Both the position numbers and the translations under genes were made by a program. Positions 23,021 to 30,994 of a stretch of DNA of 33,446 bases are shown here, one piece after another. The stretch covers positions 1 to 33,446 of the forward strand of contig DASTCG010000054.1 in the NCBI GenBank assembly GCA_035711385.1. The letters are read 5' to 3'. Every line of letters starts with the position of its first letter. Positions within the stretch are counted from its first letter, which is position 1. Origin of the DNA: JACDAN01 sp035711385. GTDB taxonomy: Bacteria; Actinomycetota; Thermoleophilia; Gaiellales; Gaiellaceae. A model generated the notes under the pieces. That model saw nothing but the letters and a program-made list of their open reading frames with translations. It did not search any database and was not told the origin of the DNA.

Positions 23021-25100
23021 CGTCGGCTAGCCCGAGCATCCGGGCGTCGAACACGTGCATGCTTGCCGCCTCCGCGACGGCGAGCCGCTGCGTGAGCCTG
23101 CGCCGTCGATCGAGGTCCGCGGCGGGCACGAGCTGCAGCGCCTCGCGGTAGAGGGCGGCCGCGCGCTCCTTCGCCCAGCCGTGCTCGGCAGCCTCGGCCG
23201 CGGCGACGAAGTAGTCGACGGCGCGCTCCGGATCCCCGGCATCGCGCCAGTGGCGGGCGGTCGCGGCACCCGCCTCGCCGAACTCGCCGCTCGCCTGCTC
23301 GAGGAAGAGGGCGGCTTCGCGGTGTCGCTCCATTCGCGCCGCCCGCGGCAGCAGGTCGTAGGCGACGTCGCGCACCAGTACGTGGTTGAACGTGTACTGC
23401 TGGTCGCCCTCGAAGGCGGAGACGGTCTCCCGAGAGATCAGCTCCCGTCGCTCGAGCTCGCTGAGGGCGTCGCTCAGGGCATGAGGGTCGGGCGCCATCC
23501 GTTCGAGCGCCCCGCGCCAGAAGACGCGTCCCGCCACCGCCGCGTCCAGCACGACGGCCCGCTCGGTGGGCGGCAGCGCGTCGAGGCGGGCGGCGATGAT
23601 CTCTCGAATCGTCGTCGGGAGCGGCCCGCCGCCGTTGCCCGTCTCGGCGAGTGCGGCGACGAGCTGCTCGATGAAGAGCGGATTGCCGTCTGCCAGATCC
23701 GCGAGGTCGGGAGCGGGATCGGTCCCCTGAGGGGCTCCGACGTCGGCCAGGCGGTGAGCGGCCAGCTCGATGGCCTCGATCTGGCCGAGAGGCCGCAACG
23801 GCAGCGCGGTGTGCGCGAGCAGGCCGCCGCCCCAGCTGGGACGGCCGTCGAGCAGGTCGGGCCGGGCGAGGACGAGCACGAGGATCGGGAGATCGCGCAG
23901 CCGTGCGGCCAGGAGCTCGACCAGGTCGAGCAGTGACTCGTCGGCCCAGTGCAGGTCCTCGAAGACGAGCATCATCGGCTGGTCGGCCGCGACCGCCTCC
24001 AGGAAGCTCCGGATCGAGAAGAAGAGACTCTCGCGGTCGAGGACGCTGGTCGACGAATCGAGCCCGATCAGGACCGCGAGGTGCTTCGTGACGGTCTCGG
24101 CCTCCGACGGCGGCAGGAGCGTCGAGACCGCGCCGCGGAGCTTCTCGAGGGCGGCGTCGACGGAGTCGGTCTCGAAGATCTTGCAGAGCTGCTTCAGCTG
24201 GAAGGCGAGGGCGGCGTACGCGGTGCTCTCGCGGTAGGGAAGCGTCCTTCCTCGGACGGTCCGTCCGTCCCGCGCCTCGACGACGGTCTCGAACTCGGCC
24301 GACAGCCGCGTCTTCCCGACCCCCGCGGGACCGACGATCGTGACGAGGTGCGGCCTCCGCTCGCTCGACACGCGCTCCCAGATCCCCCGGAGCATGTCCA
24401 GCTCGTGCTGCCGACCGACCAGCTTGCCGACGAGCGGCCGCTCGCCGGGCCGCCTCGACTCGCGCAGCGCGGCCCAGGCAGTGACTGGCTGCTCCTTCCC
24501 CTTCGCGTCGATCGGCGGGCAGGGCGCGTAGATGATCACGTGGCGGGTCGCCTGGAACGTCGCGTCGCCGACGAAGATGCTGCCCGGCTGCGCCGCGGCC
24601 TGGAGGCGCGACGCGGTGTTGACGACGTCGCCCGCAACCATGGCCTCGCCGAGAGCAGCGCGGGCGTTCAGTGTGACGAGCGCGTCGCCGGTGTTGACGG
24701 CGACCCGGATCTTCAGGTCGAGGCGCGGATCGTCCTGGTTCAGCAGGCCGATCTTGTCGCGGACGGCCAGTGCCGCGCGGACCGCCCGCTCCGCGTCGTC
24801 ACCGAACGCCGTCGGCGCGCCGAAGACGCCGACGACCGCGTCGCCGATGAATTTCTCCACGGTGCCGCCGAAGGACTCGATCTCGTCTCGCACGGCGGCG
24901 TGGTATGGGCGGAGTAGCGCCTGGACGTCCTCCGGGTCGAGTCGCTCGGCTCGTGAGGTGAAGCCGACCAGGTCGACGAAGATGACGCTGACGAGACGGC
25001 GCTCCTCTCGCGACGCCGGCTGGTCGAGCGGCAGGCCGCAGGCGAGACAGAACCGGGCGTTCGCAGGGTTGTCTTGGCCGCAGGCGCCGCAACGAGGCAT
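22995..25100 (-). CDS. Zinc-ribbon / class III adenylate-guanylate cyclase / AAA ATPase / TPR protein
   Basis: 701 aa. Domains in order: zinc ribbon C4-C7-C18-C21; class III cyclase (about 33-215) with metal aspartates D43 (FVDLVGFT) and D87 (FIGDAVVG), purine-side K83 and the transition-state pair N161/R165 (VVNTASR), so it looks catalytically competent; AAA/STAND ATPase with Walker A GPAGVGKT (257-264) and Walker B near 376-382 (LVFEDLHWAD); then helical TPR-like repeats to the end. Such proteins are multiplied in Thermoleophilia and probably sense a ligand through the TPR part. The ATG at 25100 is preferred to TTG at 25106 because TAGGCT stands six bases before it. Confidence 0.93.
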   Translation of the reverse strand: MPRCGACGQDNPANARFCLACGLPLDQPASREERRLVSVIFVDLVGFTSRAERLDPEDVQALLRPYHAAVRDEIESFGGTVEKFIGDAVVGVFGAPTAFGDDAERAVRAALAVRDKIGLLNQDDPRLDLKIRVAVNTGDALVTLNARAALGEAMVAGDVVNTASRLQAAAQPGSIFVGDATFQATRHVIIYAPCPPIDAKGKEQPVTAWAALRESRRPGERPLVGKLVGRQHELDMLRGIWERVSSERRPHLVTIVGPAGVGKTRLSAEFETVVEARDGRTVRGRTLPYRESTAYAALAFQLKQLCKIFETDSVDAALEKLRGAVSTLLPPSEAETVTKHLAVLIGLDSSTSVLDRESLFFSIRSFLEAVAADQPMMLVFEDLHWADESLLDLVELLAARLRDLPILVLVLARPDLLDGRPSWGGGLLAHTALPLRPLGQIEAIELAAHRLADVGAPQGTDPAPDLADLADGNPLFIEQLVAALAETGNGGGPLPTTIREIIAARLDALPPTERAVVLDAAVAGRVFWRGALERMAPDPHALSDALSELERRELISRETVSAFEGDQQYTFNHVLVRDVAYDLLPRAARMERHREAALFLEQASGEFGEAGAATARHWRDAGDPERAVDYFVAAAEAAEHGWAKERAAALYREALQLVPAADLDRRRRLTQRLAVAEAASMHVFDARMLGLADANPGSPPA

Positions 25101-25106
25101 AGGCAA

Positions 25107-25112
25107 AGCCTA
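25107..25112 (-). promoter_or_regulatory. TAGGCT box 6 nt before the cyclase ATG (leaderless-type -10)
   Basis: Minus-strand TAGGCT, six bases (TTGCCT), then ATG at 25100. No ribosome-binding site fits. The dyad at 25162-25178 lies about 50 bp further upstream. Confidence 0.45.
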
Positions 25113-25161
25113 CGACGGCGGTGGCGCTTCGGTTCTGGACCTACCCGTTCGGCGGGGCGGG

Positions 25162-25178
25162 CGAGGGACTGTCCCTCG
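25162..25178. promoter_or_regulatory. Dyad CGAGGGAC-T-GTCCCTCG upstream of the cyclase gene
   Basis: Eight-base perfect arms around a single base, too tight for an RNA hairpin, so a DNA-binding site is likelier. It lies 62 bp upstream of the cyclase start. The rest of 25101-25366 has no gene; the only other thing seen is a loose direct similarity between GTCCCTCGGACCCG (25171-25184) and GTCCCTGGACCCG (about 25329-25341). Confidence 0.35.
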
Positions 25179-25366
25179 GACCCGGCTTGCGGGGACATGG
25201 AGATCGTGACGAGTGCGTGCCGGGTCGTCCCCGCGCTTCCGGTTCGTGCTGGAATCAGGCGCGACTGAGCGCTTCAGCCGACCGGGGACTCGCCGCTCCC
25301 GAGGGCGAACCCCCGCGGCGCGGCCGGTCGTCCCTGGACCCGTGTCGACGATTCCGGCCGGCGCTC

Positions 25367-25711
25367 CTAGTCGCCGGCAGTCCCCTCGCTGCGCTCCCGC
25401 GCGGCCTCCGCGAGGTCCTCAGCGGCGTCCTCCACGGTGTCCGCCGCCTCCTCGACGACGTCGGCCACGACCGCCGCTGTCGCGAACAGCCGCTTCCGTG
25501 CCAGGAAAGCGACGCCGAGGACGGCACCCGTAGCCGCCGCGATCAGCACAACCCGTGCCGCGGGCGGCAGCCCCTGGATCGTCTCGAGGACGCGATCAGC
25601 CCGCGACTTCCGGCGTCGCCCGAGCCGCGCCTTCGGCGGCAGCCCCTGGAGCGTCTCGACGACGCGGTCCGCCCCCAACTTGCCCCGATCGACCATTGCG
25701 TTCATCTCCAT
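25367..25711 (-). CDS. Single-pass membrane protein with duplicated 24-residue unit and acidic helical tail
   Basis: 114 aa. Residues 14-29 and 38-53 are near copies of ADRVxETxQGLPPxAR offset by 24 residues, joined by a very basic stretch (RLGRRRKSR). One hydrophobic helix (about 54-70) follows, then KR and an amphipathic acidic helix (VVEEAADTVEDAAEDLAEAARERSE), which recalls YtxH-like or apolipoprotein-like stress proteins. GAGGTG precedes the ATG at 25711. It begins 5 nt after the stop of the semialdehyde dehydrogenase gene, so it is expressed with it, though the link is unclear. Family not recognised. Confidence 0.7.
   Translation of the reverse strand: MEMNAMVDRGKLGADRVVETLQGLPPKARLGRRRKSRADRVLETIQGLPPAARVVLIAAATGAVLGVAFLARKRLFATAAVVADVVEEAADTVEDAAEDLAEAARERSEGTAGD
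25553..25672. repeat. Two-copy 72-bp-period repeat inside a coding region
   Basis: GGCGGCAGCCCCTGGA occurs at 25563 and 25635, and the similarity covers about 48 bp of each copy (25553-25600 and 25625-25672). The period of 72 keeps the reading frame, giving the duplicated ADRVxETxQGLPPxAR unit. The differences between copies are mostly conservative, so selection has probably kept both. Confidence 0.7.
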
Positions 25712-25715
25712 CTCA

Positions 25716-27245
25716 TCACCTCGTCTGCGGGAAGCCGAGGTCGACCTTGCTCGTGGCCGGATCCGGCCAGCGCGAGGTGACGACCTTCCCACGCGTATAG
25801 AAGTTGATCCCCTCGGGCCCGTAGATATGCGAGTCGCCGAAGAGGCTTGCCTTCCAGCCGCCGAACGAGTAGTAGGCGACCGGCACCGGGATCGGAACGT
25901 TGACGCCGACCATCCCCGCCTGCACCTCGAACTGGAACTGCCTCGCGGCGCCGCCGTCGCGGGTGAAGATCGCGACGCCGTTCCCGTACGGGTTCTCGTT
26001 CACGAGCCGGACGGCCTCGTCGTACGTCTTCGCCCGAACGACCGACAGGACCGGGCCGAAGATCTCGTCCTTGTAGGCGTCCATCTCGGGCGTCACTTTG
26101 TCGAGGAGCGAGACGCCGAGGAAGAAGCCATCGCCCTGCGGGGCGGTCTCGCGCCCGTCCGCGACGACCTCGGCGCCCTGTTCGACTCCGCTGTCCAGAT
26201 AGGACGCGACCTTGTCACGGTGCTCCCGGGTGATCAGCGGCCCCATCTCGTTCTCCGGCTCGGTGCCCGGCCCGACCTTCACCTTCGGCAGCCGTTGCCT
26301 GACCGCCGCGACGAAGTCGTCGGCGATGTCGCCGACGGTCACGACCGCGGCGACCGCCATGCAGCGTTCGCCCGCCGACCCGTACGCCGCCGAGACCGCC
26401 GCGTCCGCGGCCATGTCGAGATCGGCGTCGGGGAGAACGATCATGTGGTTCTTCGCACCGCCGAGCGCCTGGACCCGCTTGCCGTGCTTCGTCCCGGACT
26501 CGTAGATGTGGCGCGCGATCGGCGTCGAGCCCACGAACGAGACGGCCGCGATGTCCGGGTGCTCGAGGATCGCATCGACCGCAACCTTGTCGCCGTGGAC
26601 GACGTTGAAGACGCCGTCGGGAACCCCGGCCTCCTTCAGCAGCTCCGCGGTGTAGACCGAGGCCGACGGATCCTTCTCGGACGGCTTGAGCACGAACGTG
26701 TTCCCGCAGGCGAGCGCCGGCGCCCACATCCACATGGGCACCATCGCGGGAAAGTTGAACGGCGTGATGCCGGCGACGACGCCGAGCGGCTGCCGGATCG
26801 AGTAGACGTCGATCCCCGTCGAGGCCTGCTCGGAGAAGTCACCCTTGAGGAGGGTCGGGATTCCGCACGCGTACTCGATCACCTCGAGGCCGCGCTGCAC
26901 CTCGCCGAGCGCGTCGGAGAAGACCTTGCCGTGCTCCTCGGTGAGGAACGCGGCGATCTCTTCGCGCCGCTCATGGACGAGCCGGCGGATCGTGAAGAAG
27001 AGCTCCTGGCGGCGCGAAAGCGAGATCGCGCGCCAGCTCTCGAAGGCCTCCTTGGCGGCCTGGACGGCGCGGTCGACCTCCTCGACGGATGCAAAGTCGA
27101 CCTCCTTCGTCTGGACGCCGCGGGCGGGGTTGTAGACAGGCCCGCTCCGGCCGGATTGCCCCGCGACGGACCTGCCGCCGATCCAGTGGCTGATGCGGCC
27201 CAGCTCGGCGCCGCGCGCTTCTTGCTGCTCCAGAACTTCGGTCAT
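25716..27245 (-). CDS. mmsA: CoA-acylating methylmalonate/malonate-semialdehyde dehydrogenase
   Basis: 509 aa, an aldehyde dehydrogenase of the MmsA/IolA branch. The branch signatures are TPFNFPAMVPMWMWAPALACGNTFVLKPSEKDP, with oxyanion N164, and GGAKNHMIVLPDADLD. The catalytic cysteine is C295 in SAGERCMAV, and NVPIPVPVAYYSFGG near the end is typical. It converts malonate or methylmalonate semialdehyde with NAD+ and CoA to acetyl-CoA or propionyl-CoA plus CO2. That is the last step from beta-alanine or 3-aminoisobutyrate, the products expected from the dihydropyrimidinase and amidase. GAGGAGGG precedes the ATG. It is divergent from the ArsR gene across an operator-like region. Confidence 0.94.
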   Translation of the reverse strand: MTEVLEQQEARGAELGRISHWIGGRSVAGQSGRSGPVYNPARGVQTKEVDFASVEEVDRAVQAAKEAFESWRAISLSRRQELFFTIRRLVHERREEIAAFLTEEHGKVFSDALGEVQRGLEVIEYACGIPTLLKGDFSEQASTGIDVYSIRQPLGVVAGITPFNFPAMVPMWMWAPALACGNTFVLKPSEKDPSASVYTAELLKEAGVPDGVFNVVHGDKVAVDAILEHPDIAAVSFVGSTPIARHIYESGTKHGKRVQALGGAKNHMIVLPDADLDMAADAAVSAAYGSAGERCMAVAAVVTVGDIADDFVAAVRQRLPKVKVGPGTEPENEMGPLITREHRDKVASYLDSGVEQGAEVVADGRETAPQGDGFFLGVSLLDKVTPEMDAYKDEIFGPVLSVVRAKTYDEAVRLVNENPYGNGVAIFTRDGGAARQFQFEVQAGMVGVNVPIPVPVAYYSFGGWKASLFGDSHIYGPEGINFYTRGKVVTSRWPDPATSKVDLGFPQTR

Positions 27246-27279
27246 CTCGCCCTCCTCGATGCGCTCGGTCCCAGACTAC

Positions 27280-27307
27280 TTGACACCTTCTGAATAACCT
27301 GTAGGTT
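27280..27307 (+). promoter_or_regulatory. Sigma70-type promoter TTGACA-N16-TAGGTT for the ArsR operon
   Basis: A perfect -35 hexamer (27280-27285) and TAGGTT (27302-27307) with a 16-bp spacer, about 22 bp before the ATG at 27330. It is the only classical promoter I found in the window. An AAAGG stands just before the gene, so this message has a leader. Confidence 0.65.
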
Positions 27308-27314
27308 AATTAAC
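27295..27314. promoter_or_regulatory. Overlapping dyads TAACCT-GT-AGGTTA and GTTAATTAAC (ArsR-type operator)
   Basis: TAACCTGTAGGTTA (27295-27308) and the palindrome GTTAATTAAC (27305-27314) cover the -10 and the expected start site. This is where an ArsR repressor would bind to shut off its own gene. The AT-rich patch is sharply distinct from its surroundings. The divergent dehydrogenase gene starts 50 bp away and might be affected too. Confidence 0.6.
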
Positions 27315-27329
27315 GTAAAGGTTCACTAC

Positions 27330-27677
27330 ATGGCCAGCGACACCCTCAGCCTCACGTTCTCCGCCCTGTCCCACCCGACACGCAGGGCGATCCTCGCGCG
27401 GCTGGCCGACGGCGCGGCGACGGTGAAGGAGCTCTCGGCGCCGTTCTCGATGAGCGGCCCGGCGATCTCGAAGCACCTCCGGGTGCTCGAGCGGGCGGGA
27501 CTGATCACGCGCGGTCGCAAGGCGCAATGGCGCCCGTGCGAGCTGGACGCCGAGCCGCTTCGCGACGTCACCGAATGGGCAGAGGGCTTCCGTCAGTTCT
27601 GGGACGCGAGCTACGAGCGTCTCGACGCGTACCTTCACGACCTACAGAAGGAGGAGCAGGATGGCAACGGCAAGTAG
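27330..27677 (+). CDS. ArsR family winged-helix repressor
   Basis: 115 aa. The helix-turn-helix core LSHPTRRAILARLADGAATVKELSAPFSMSGPAISKHLRVLERAGLI is the classical ArsR signature for the SRPBCC-coupled subgroup. I see no metal-binding cysteine motif in the recognition helix region (the only cysteine is in WRPCELD), so it is more likely ligand- or partner-regulated than a metal sensor. Its 3' end overlaps the SRPBCC gene by 17 bp. The promoter at 27280-27307 carries dyads suited to autoregulation. Confidence 0.93.
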   Translation: MASDTLSLTFSALSHPTRRAILARLADGAATVKELSAPFSMSGPAISKHLRVLERAGLITRGRKAQWRPCELDAEPLRDVTEWAEGFRQFWDASYERLDAYLHDLQKEEQDGNGK

Positions 27678-28149
27678 CAGCACGACGTTCTCGATGCCAA
27701 CCGACCGGGAGGTCGTAGCGACGCGGCTCTTCGACGCGCCCCGCGAGCTCGTCTGGGAAGCGTTCACGAAGCCCGAGCACCTCACGAAGTGGCTGCTCGG
27801 CCCCGACGGCTGGGAGATGCCGATCTGCGAGATCGACCTCCGCCCGGGCGGCGCCTATCGCTACGGCTGGGCGAGGGCGGGAACCGGAGAGGACCCGTTC
27901 GAGCTGAGCGGCCGGTTCAGCGAGGTGGAGACGCCGCACCGGATCGTGCACACCGAGCAGTTCGGCGGCGAGGGGCCGGAGGCGATCATCACCCTCGAGC
28001 TCGTCGAGGAGGACGGGAAGACGAGGATGACGACGACGATGCTCTACCCGTCGAAGGAGATCCGCGACCGGGTCCTCGAGACCGGCATGACCGACGGCGC
28101 GGGCAAGAGCTACGACCGGCTCGCCGACTACCTCGGCTCGATCGGCTGA
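27661..28149 (+). CDS. SRPBCC / AHSA1 (activator of Hsp90 ATPase-like) domain protein
   Basis: 162 aa. The sequence REVVATRLFDAPRELVWEAFTKPEHLTKWLLGPDGWEMPICEIDLRPGG is the N-terminal signature of START-like AHSA1 proteins, and VETPHRIVHTE and TTTMLYPSKEIRDRVLETGMTDG complete it. The fold holds a hydrophobic cavity for small ligands. It is translated with an overlapping ArsR gene, a very common pair, from an AAGGAGGAG ribosome site inside that gene. The ligand is not known. Confidence 0.92.
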   Translation: MATASSSTTFSMPTDREVVATRLFDAPRELVWEAFTKPEHLTKWLLGPDGWEMPICEIDLRPGGAYRYGWARAGTGEDPFELSGRFSEVETPHRIVHTEQFGGEGPEAIITLELVEEDGKTRMTTTMLYPSKEIRDRVLETGMTDGAGKSYDRLADYLGSIG

Positions 28150-28169
28150 GTTCCTGGTACAGAGAGGGC

Positions 28170-28670
28170 GTGGAGCTGCGAGGCGAGCAGGTCGTCCTGC
28201 GCCCCCTGGCCGCCGACGACGTCGAGACGGTCGCGGAGATCCAGGCCGAGCCCGGGGTCGCCCTCCGGTGGGGCGACCCCGAGCTCTCCAAGCTGCGCGA
28301 CAAGGCGGAGGGGCGAGACGAATGCACGGCCTTCGCGATCGAGCTGGAGGGTGAGGTCGTCGGCCTGATCCAGTACCACGAGGAGGAGGACGAGATGTAC
28401 CGCCATGCCGGCATCGACCTCTTCCTCTCGGAGGCGGTGCAGGGCCGCGGTCTCGGGACCGATGCGGTGCGCACGATGGCGCGGCATCTCGTCCACGACC
28501 GGGGGCACCACCGGCTCGTGATCGACCCGGCCGCCGACAACGTCGCGGCGATCCGCGCCTACGAGAAGGCCGGTTTCAAGCCGGTCGGCGTCATGCGGCA
28601 ATACGAGCGCCTTCCCGGCGGAGACTGGCATGACGGCCTGCTCATGGACCTGCTCGCGGACGAGCTCTGA
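28170..28670 (+). CDS. GNAT family N-acetyltransferase (RimJ/RimL-like)
   Basis: 166 aa. Strand VVLRPLAADDVETVAEIQ opens the domain, the acetyl-CoA loop is QGRGLGTDAVRTM near 90-101, and the closing motif DNVAAIRAYEKAGFKPVGVMRQY is characteristic of RimJ/RimL and aminoglycoside 6'-type members. The target could be a protein N-terminus, an antibiotic or a small amine. The GTG start has GAGAGG just upstream and lies 20 bp after the SRPBCC gene, so it is the third gene of the ArsR operon. Confidence 0.86.
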   Translation: MELRGEQVVLRPLAADDVETVAEIQAEPGVALRWGDPELSKLRDKAEGRDECTAFAIELEGEVVGLIQYHEEEDEMYRHAGIDLFLSEAVQGRGLGTDAVRTMARHLVHDRGHHRLVIDPAADNVAAIRAYEKAGFKPVGVMRQYERLPGGDWHDGLLMDLLADEL

Positions 28671-28748
28671 GGGATTGTCGGAAGGGCGCTCGTTGCCGGG
28701 GCAGCGCGGTCCGGCGGCTCAGCCGTCGTTTCGCCAAGCCCTCAGCTA

Positions 28749-28754
28749 TAGGAT
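28749..28754 (+). promoter_or_regulatory. TAGGAT box 7 nt before ATG (leaderless-type -10)
   Basis: The sequence TATAGGAT stands before the aminotransferase ATG at 28762; TAGGAT leaves seven bases. AGGATCGAGG may instead be a weak ribosome site. The 91 bp between the GNAT stop and this ATG hold nothing else recognisable. Confidence 0.4.
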
Positions 28755-28761
28755 CGAGGCG

Positions 28762-30114
28762 ATGGCCACCGTCGAGGCCAACACCGAGCTCGGCCGGAGG
28801 ATCGTCGAGGACGCCAAGCGCTACGTCCTCTACTCCTGGTCGGTGCAGGACGCGATCAACCCGATCCCGGTCGCCGGCGCCGAGGGCCGGTACTTCTGGG
28901 ACTACGACGGCAAGCGCTACCTCGACTTCGCCTCCCAGCTCGTGAACGTCTCGATCGGCCACCAGCACCCGAAGGTCGTGGAGGCGATCAAGGAGCAGGT
29001 CGAGAGGCTCGCGACGATCGGCCCGCCGATGGCGAGCGAGTCGCGCTCGACGCTCGGGCGGCTGCTCGCCGAGGTCACGCCCGGCGACCTGGCCATGTCG
29101 TTCTTCACGAACGGCGGCGCGGAGGCGAACGAGAACGCGATCAAGCTCGCCCGCTGGTACACGGGCCGGCACAAGATCGTCGCCCGCTACCGCTCGTACC
29201 ACGGGGCGACGGCCGGCGCGGTCACGCTCACGGGCGACCCACGCCGCTGGCCGGCCGAGCCGGGTATCCCCGGCGTCGTCCGGATGCTCGACCCGTACAC
29301 CTACCGCGGCCCGGCGGGCCACCCCGAGCCGTGCCCGGTCTGCGCCGGCGGCCCGCACCTGGAGGAGGTCCTCCAGTACGAGGGCCCGGATCAGGTCGCG
29401 GCGGTCATCCTCGAGACGGTGGTCGGGACGAACGGGATCATCGTTCCGCCCGACGGCTACCTCCAGTCGATCCGCGAGGTGTGCGACCGGCACGGCGTGC
29501 TCCTGATCTGCGACGAGGTGATGGCCGGCTTCGGCCGCACCGGCAGGTGGTTCGCGTGCGAGAACTGGGACGTCGTTCCTGACATCCTCACCGTCGCGAA
29601 GGGGATCAACTCGGGGTACGTCCCGCTCGGGGCGATGGTCGTCCGCGAGAAGATCGCCGACTGGGTTCGGGACAAGTACTTCGCAGGCGGGCTCACCTAC
29701 AGCGGCCACCCGCTCGCCTGCGCCGCGGGGGTCGCGTCGATCGAGGCGTTCCGCGAAGAGGGGATCGTCGAGCACGCGGCGGAGATGGGACCAGAGTTCG
29801 AGTCGAGGCTAAGGGGCCTTCAGGATCGCCATCCGTCGATCGGCGAGGTGCGCGGCCTCGGCTGCTTCTGGGGCCTCGAGCTTGTGAAGAACCGGGCGAC
29901 GCGCGAGCCGCTCGTCCCGTTCAACGCCACGGGTGAGGACTTCGCTCCCGTGGCTCGGCTGGCGAAGGCGGCTCTCGACCGCGGGCTGTACCTCATGACG
30001 CACTGGAACGTCGTCATGGTCTGCCCGCCGCTGACGATCACGACGGAAGAGCTGGACGAGGGAATCGCCGTCCTGGACGAGGCGCTCTCGGTCGCGGACG
30101 AGTACGCGGCGTAA
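28762..30114 (+). CDS. Class III omega-amino acid aminotransferase (candidate beta-alanine / 3-aminoisobutyrate transaminase)
   Basis: 450 aa. PLP lysine K280 is in TVAKGINSGYVPLGAM, the ring aspartate D251 in ICDEVMAGFGRTG, and the phosphate-binding TNGGAEANENAIKLARWYTGR near 116-136. HPEPCPVCAGGPHLEE (187-202) carries two cysteines as an insertion seen in taurine/omega-amino acid-type relatives. It would move the terminal amino group to pyruvate or 2-oxoglutarate, giving malonate semialdehyde or its methyl form for the dehydrogenase at 25716-27245. The start was set at the ATG after TATAGGAT; an upstream in-frame extension is not protein-like. The exact amino donor is inferred. Confidence 0.9.
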   Translation: MATVEANTELGRRIVEDAKRYVLYSWSVQDAINPIPVAGAEGRYFWDYDGKRYLDFASQLVNVSIGHQHPKVVEAIKEQVERLATIGPPMASESRSTLGRLLAEVTPGDLAMSFFTNGGAEANENAIKLARWYTGRHKIVARYRSYHGATAGAVTLTGDPRRWPAEPGIPGVVRMLDPYTYRGPAGHPEPCPVCAGGPHLEEVLQYEGPDQVAAVILETVVGTNGIIVPPDGYLQSIREVCDRHGVLLICDEVMAGFGRTGRWFACENWDVVPDILTVAKGINSGYVPLGAMVVREKIADWVRDKYFAGGLTYSGHPLACAAGVASIEAFREEGIVEHAAEMGPEFESRLRGLQDRHPSIGEVRGLGCFWGLELVKNRATREPLVPFNATGEDFAPVARLAKAALDRGLYLMTHWNVVMVCPPLTITTEELDEGIAVLDEALSVADEYAA

Positions 30115-30117
30115 TCC

Positions 30118-30987
30118 CTAGAACCGCTCGAGCAGCCAGTCGTGCACCTCGGGCACTCGCCGCTCCGTGAGCGTGAGATGGCCGTCGTCCGGCGAGAGCC
30201 GCGCGTCGACACCGGGAATGCGCTCCGAAAGCCAGACGCCGTGGCCGAACGGGACGAACCTGTCCTGCTCTCCTTGCCAGAGGAGTACCGGCACGCTGAT
30301 CGAGGCGAGGTCGAAGCCCCACGGTGTCACCAGGACGATGTCGTCGTCGAACCAGCCCTCGAGGTTGCGCTCGATCCCGGCCCGGATGGCGTCGAGCACG
30401 TAGCGAGCGAACCGGCCCGTCGTCACGGCGAGATCCGCCGGGCCGAGCAGCGTCTTCCACGCCTCGACGAGCCCCTCAGGGGTCGCAGCGAGGAGCTCCG
30501 CACGGTCGCGCTCGAGCGATTCCCAGTGGCGTTCCTCGCTTTCGAGCACGACCTTGATTTCCTCGATGTTCTTCTCGCCCATCCCGGCGAAGAAGTCGAG
30601 GCCGTCCGCGCCGTAGGGCGCTGGGGAGGCCAGCGACGCAGCCGCGGGGACACGGTCCGGGAGCAGAGCGGCGGTCGCGAGCGCATGCGGTCCTCCACCG
30701 GAGATGCCCCACATGCAGATGCGGTCGAGCCCGAGGGCGTCGCAGACCGCTTCGACGTCCGCGGCGCAATCGGCAACGCTGCGTCCAGGATTCCGGGTCG
30801 AGTCGCCGTAGCCGGGACGGTCGTAGGAGATCAGGTGGATGCCCTTCGTCTCGGCGTCGGCGAGATGTGGTTCGTACATCACGCTCGAGCCCGGAGTCCC
30901 GTTGTGGATCAGCACCGGCACGCCGCCGCGCACTCCCCCCTCGCGGACGAGCAGCTTCCGACCGCCGGGCCCGTCGACCGTCCGCAC
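30118..30987 (-). CDS. Alpha/beta hydrolase
   Basis: 289 aa. The oxyanion motif HNGTPGSSVMY at 28-38, nucleophile elbow WGISGGGPHA (S96), acid D242 in QGEQDRFVP and H270 in PDDGHLTL make a complete triad, and RPGYGDST is the usual strand-4 motif. Specificity (esterase, lactonase, epoxide hydrolase-like) cannot be told. The start is GTG, supported by TAGAGT seven bases upstream. Only three bases separate its stop from that of the convergent aminotransferase gene. Confidence 0.88.
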   Translation of the reverse strand: MRTVDGPGGRKLLVREGGVRGGVPVLIHNGTPGSSVMYEPHLADAETKGIHLISYDRPGYGDSTRNPGRSVADCAADVEAVCDALGLDRICMWGISGGGPHALATAALLPDRVPAAASLASPAPYGADGLDFFAGMGEKNIEEIKVVLESEERHWESLERDRAELLAATPEGLVEAWKTLLGPADLAVTTGRFARYVLDAIRAGIERNLEGWFDDDIVLVTPWGFDLASISVPVLLWQGEQDRFVPFGHGVWLSERIPGVDARLSPDDGHLTLTERRVPEVHDWLLERF

Positions 30988-30994
30988 GCCTGCG

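Noticed and set aside
25437..27293. 618-codon plus-strand frame opposite the semialdehyde dehydrogenase
   Set aside because: The dehydrogenase with catalytic C295 is unambiguous; the other frame is an antisense shadow.
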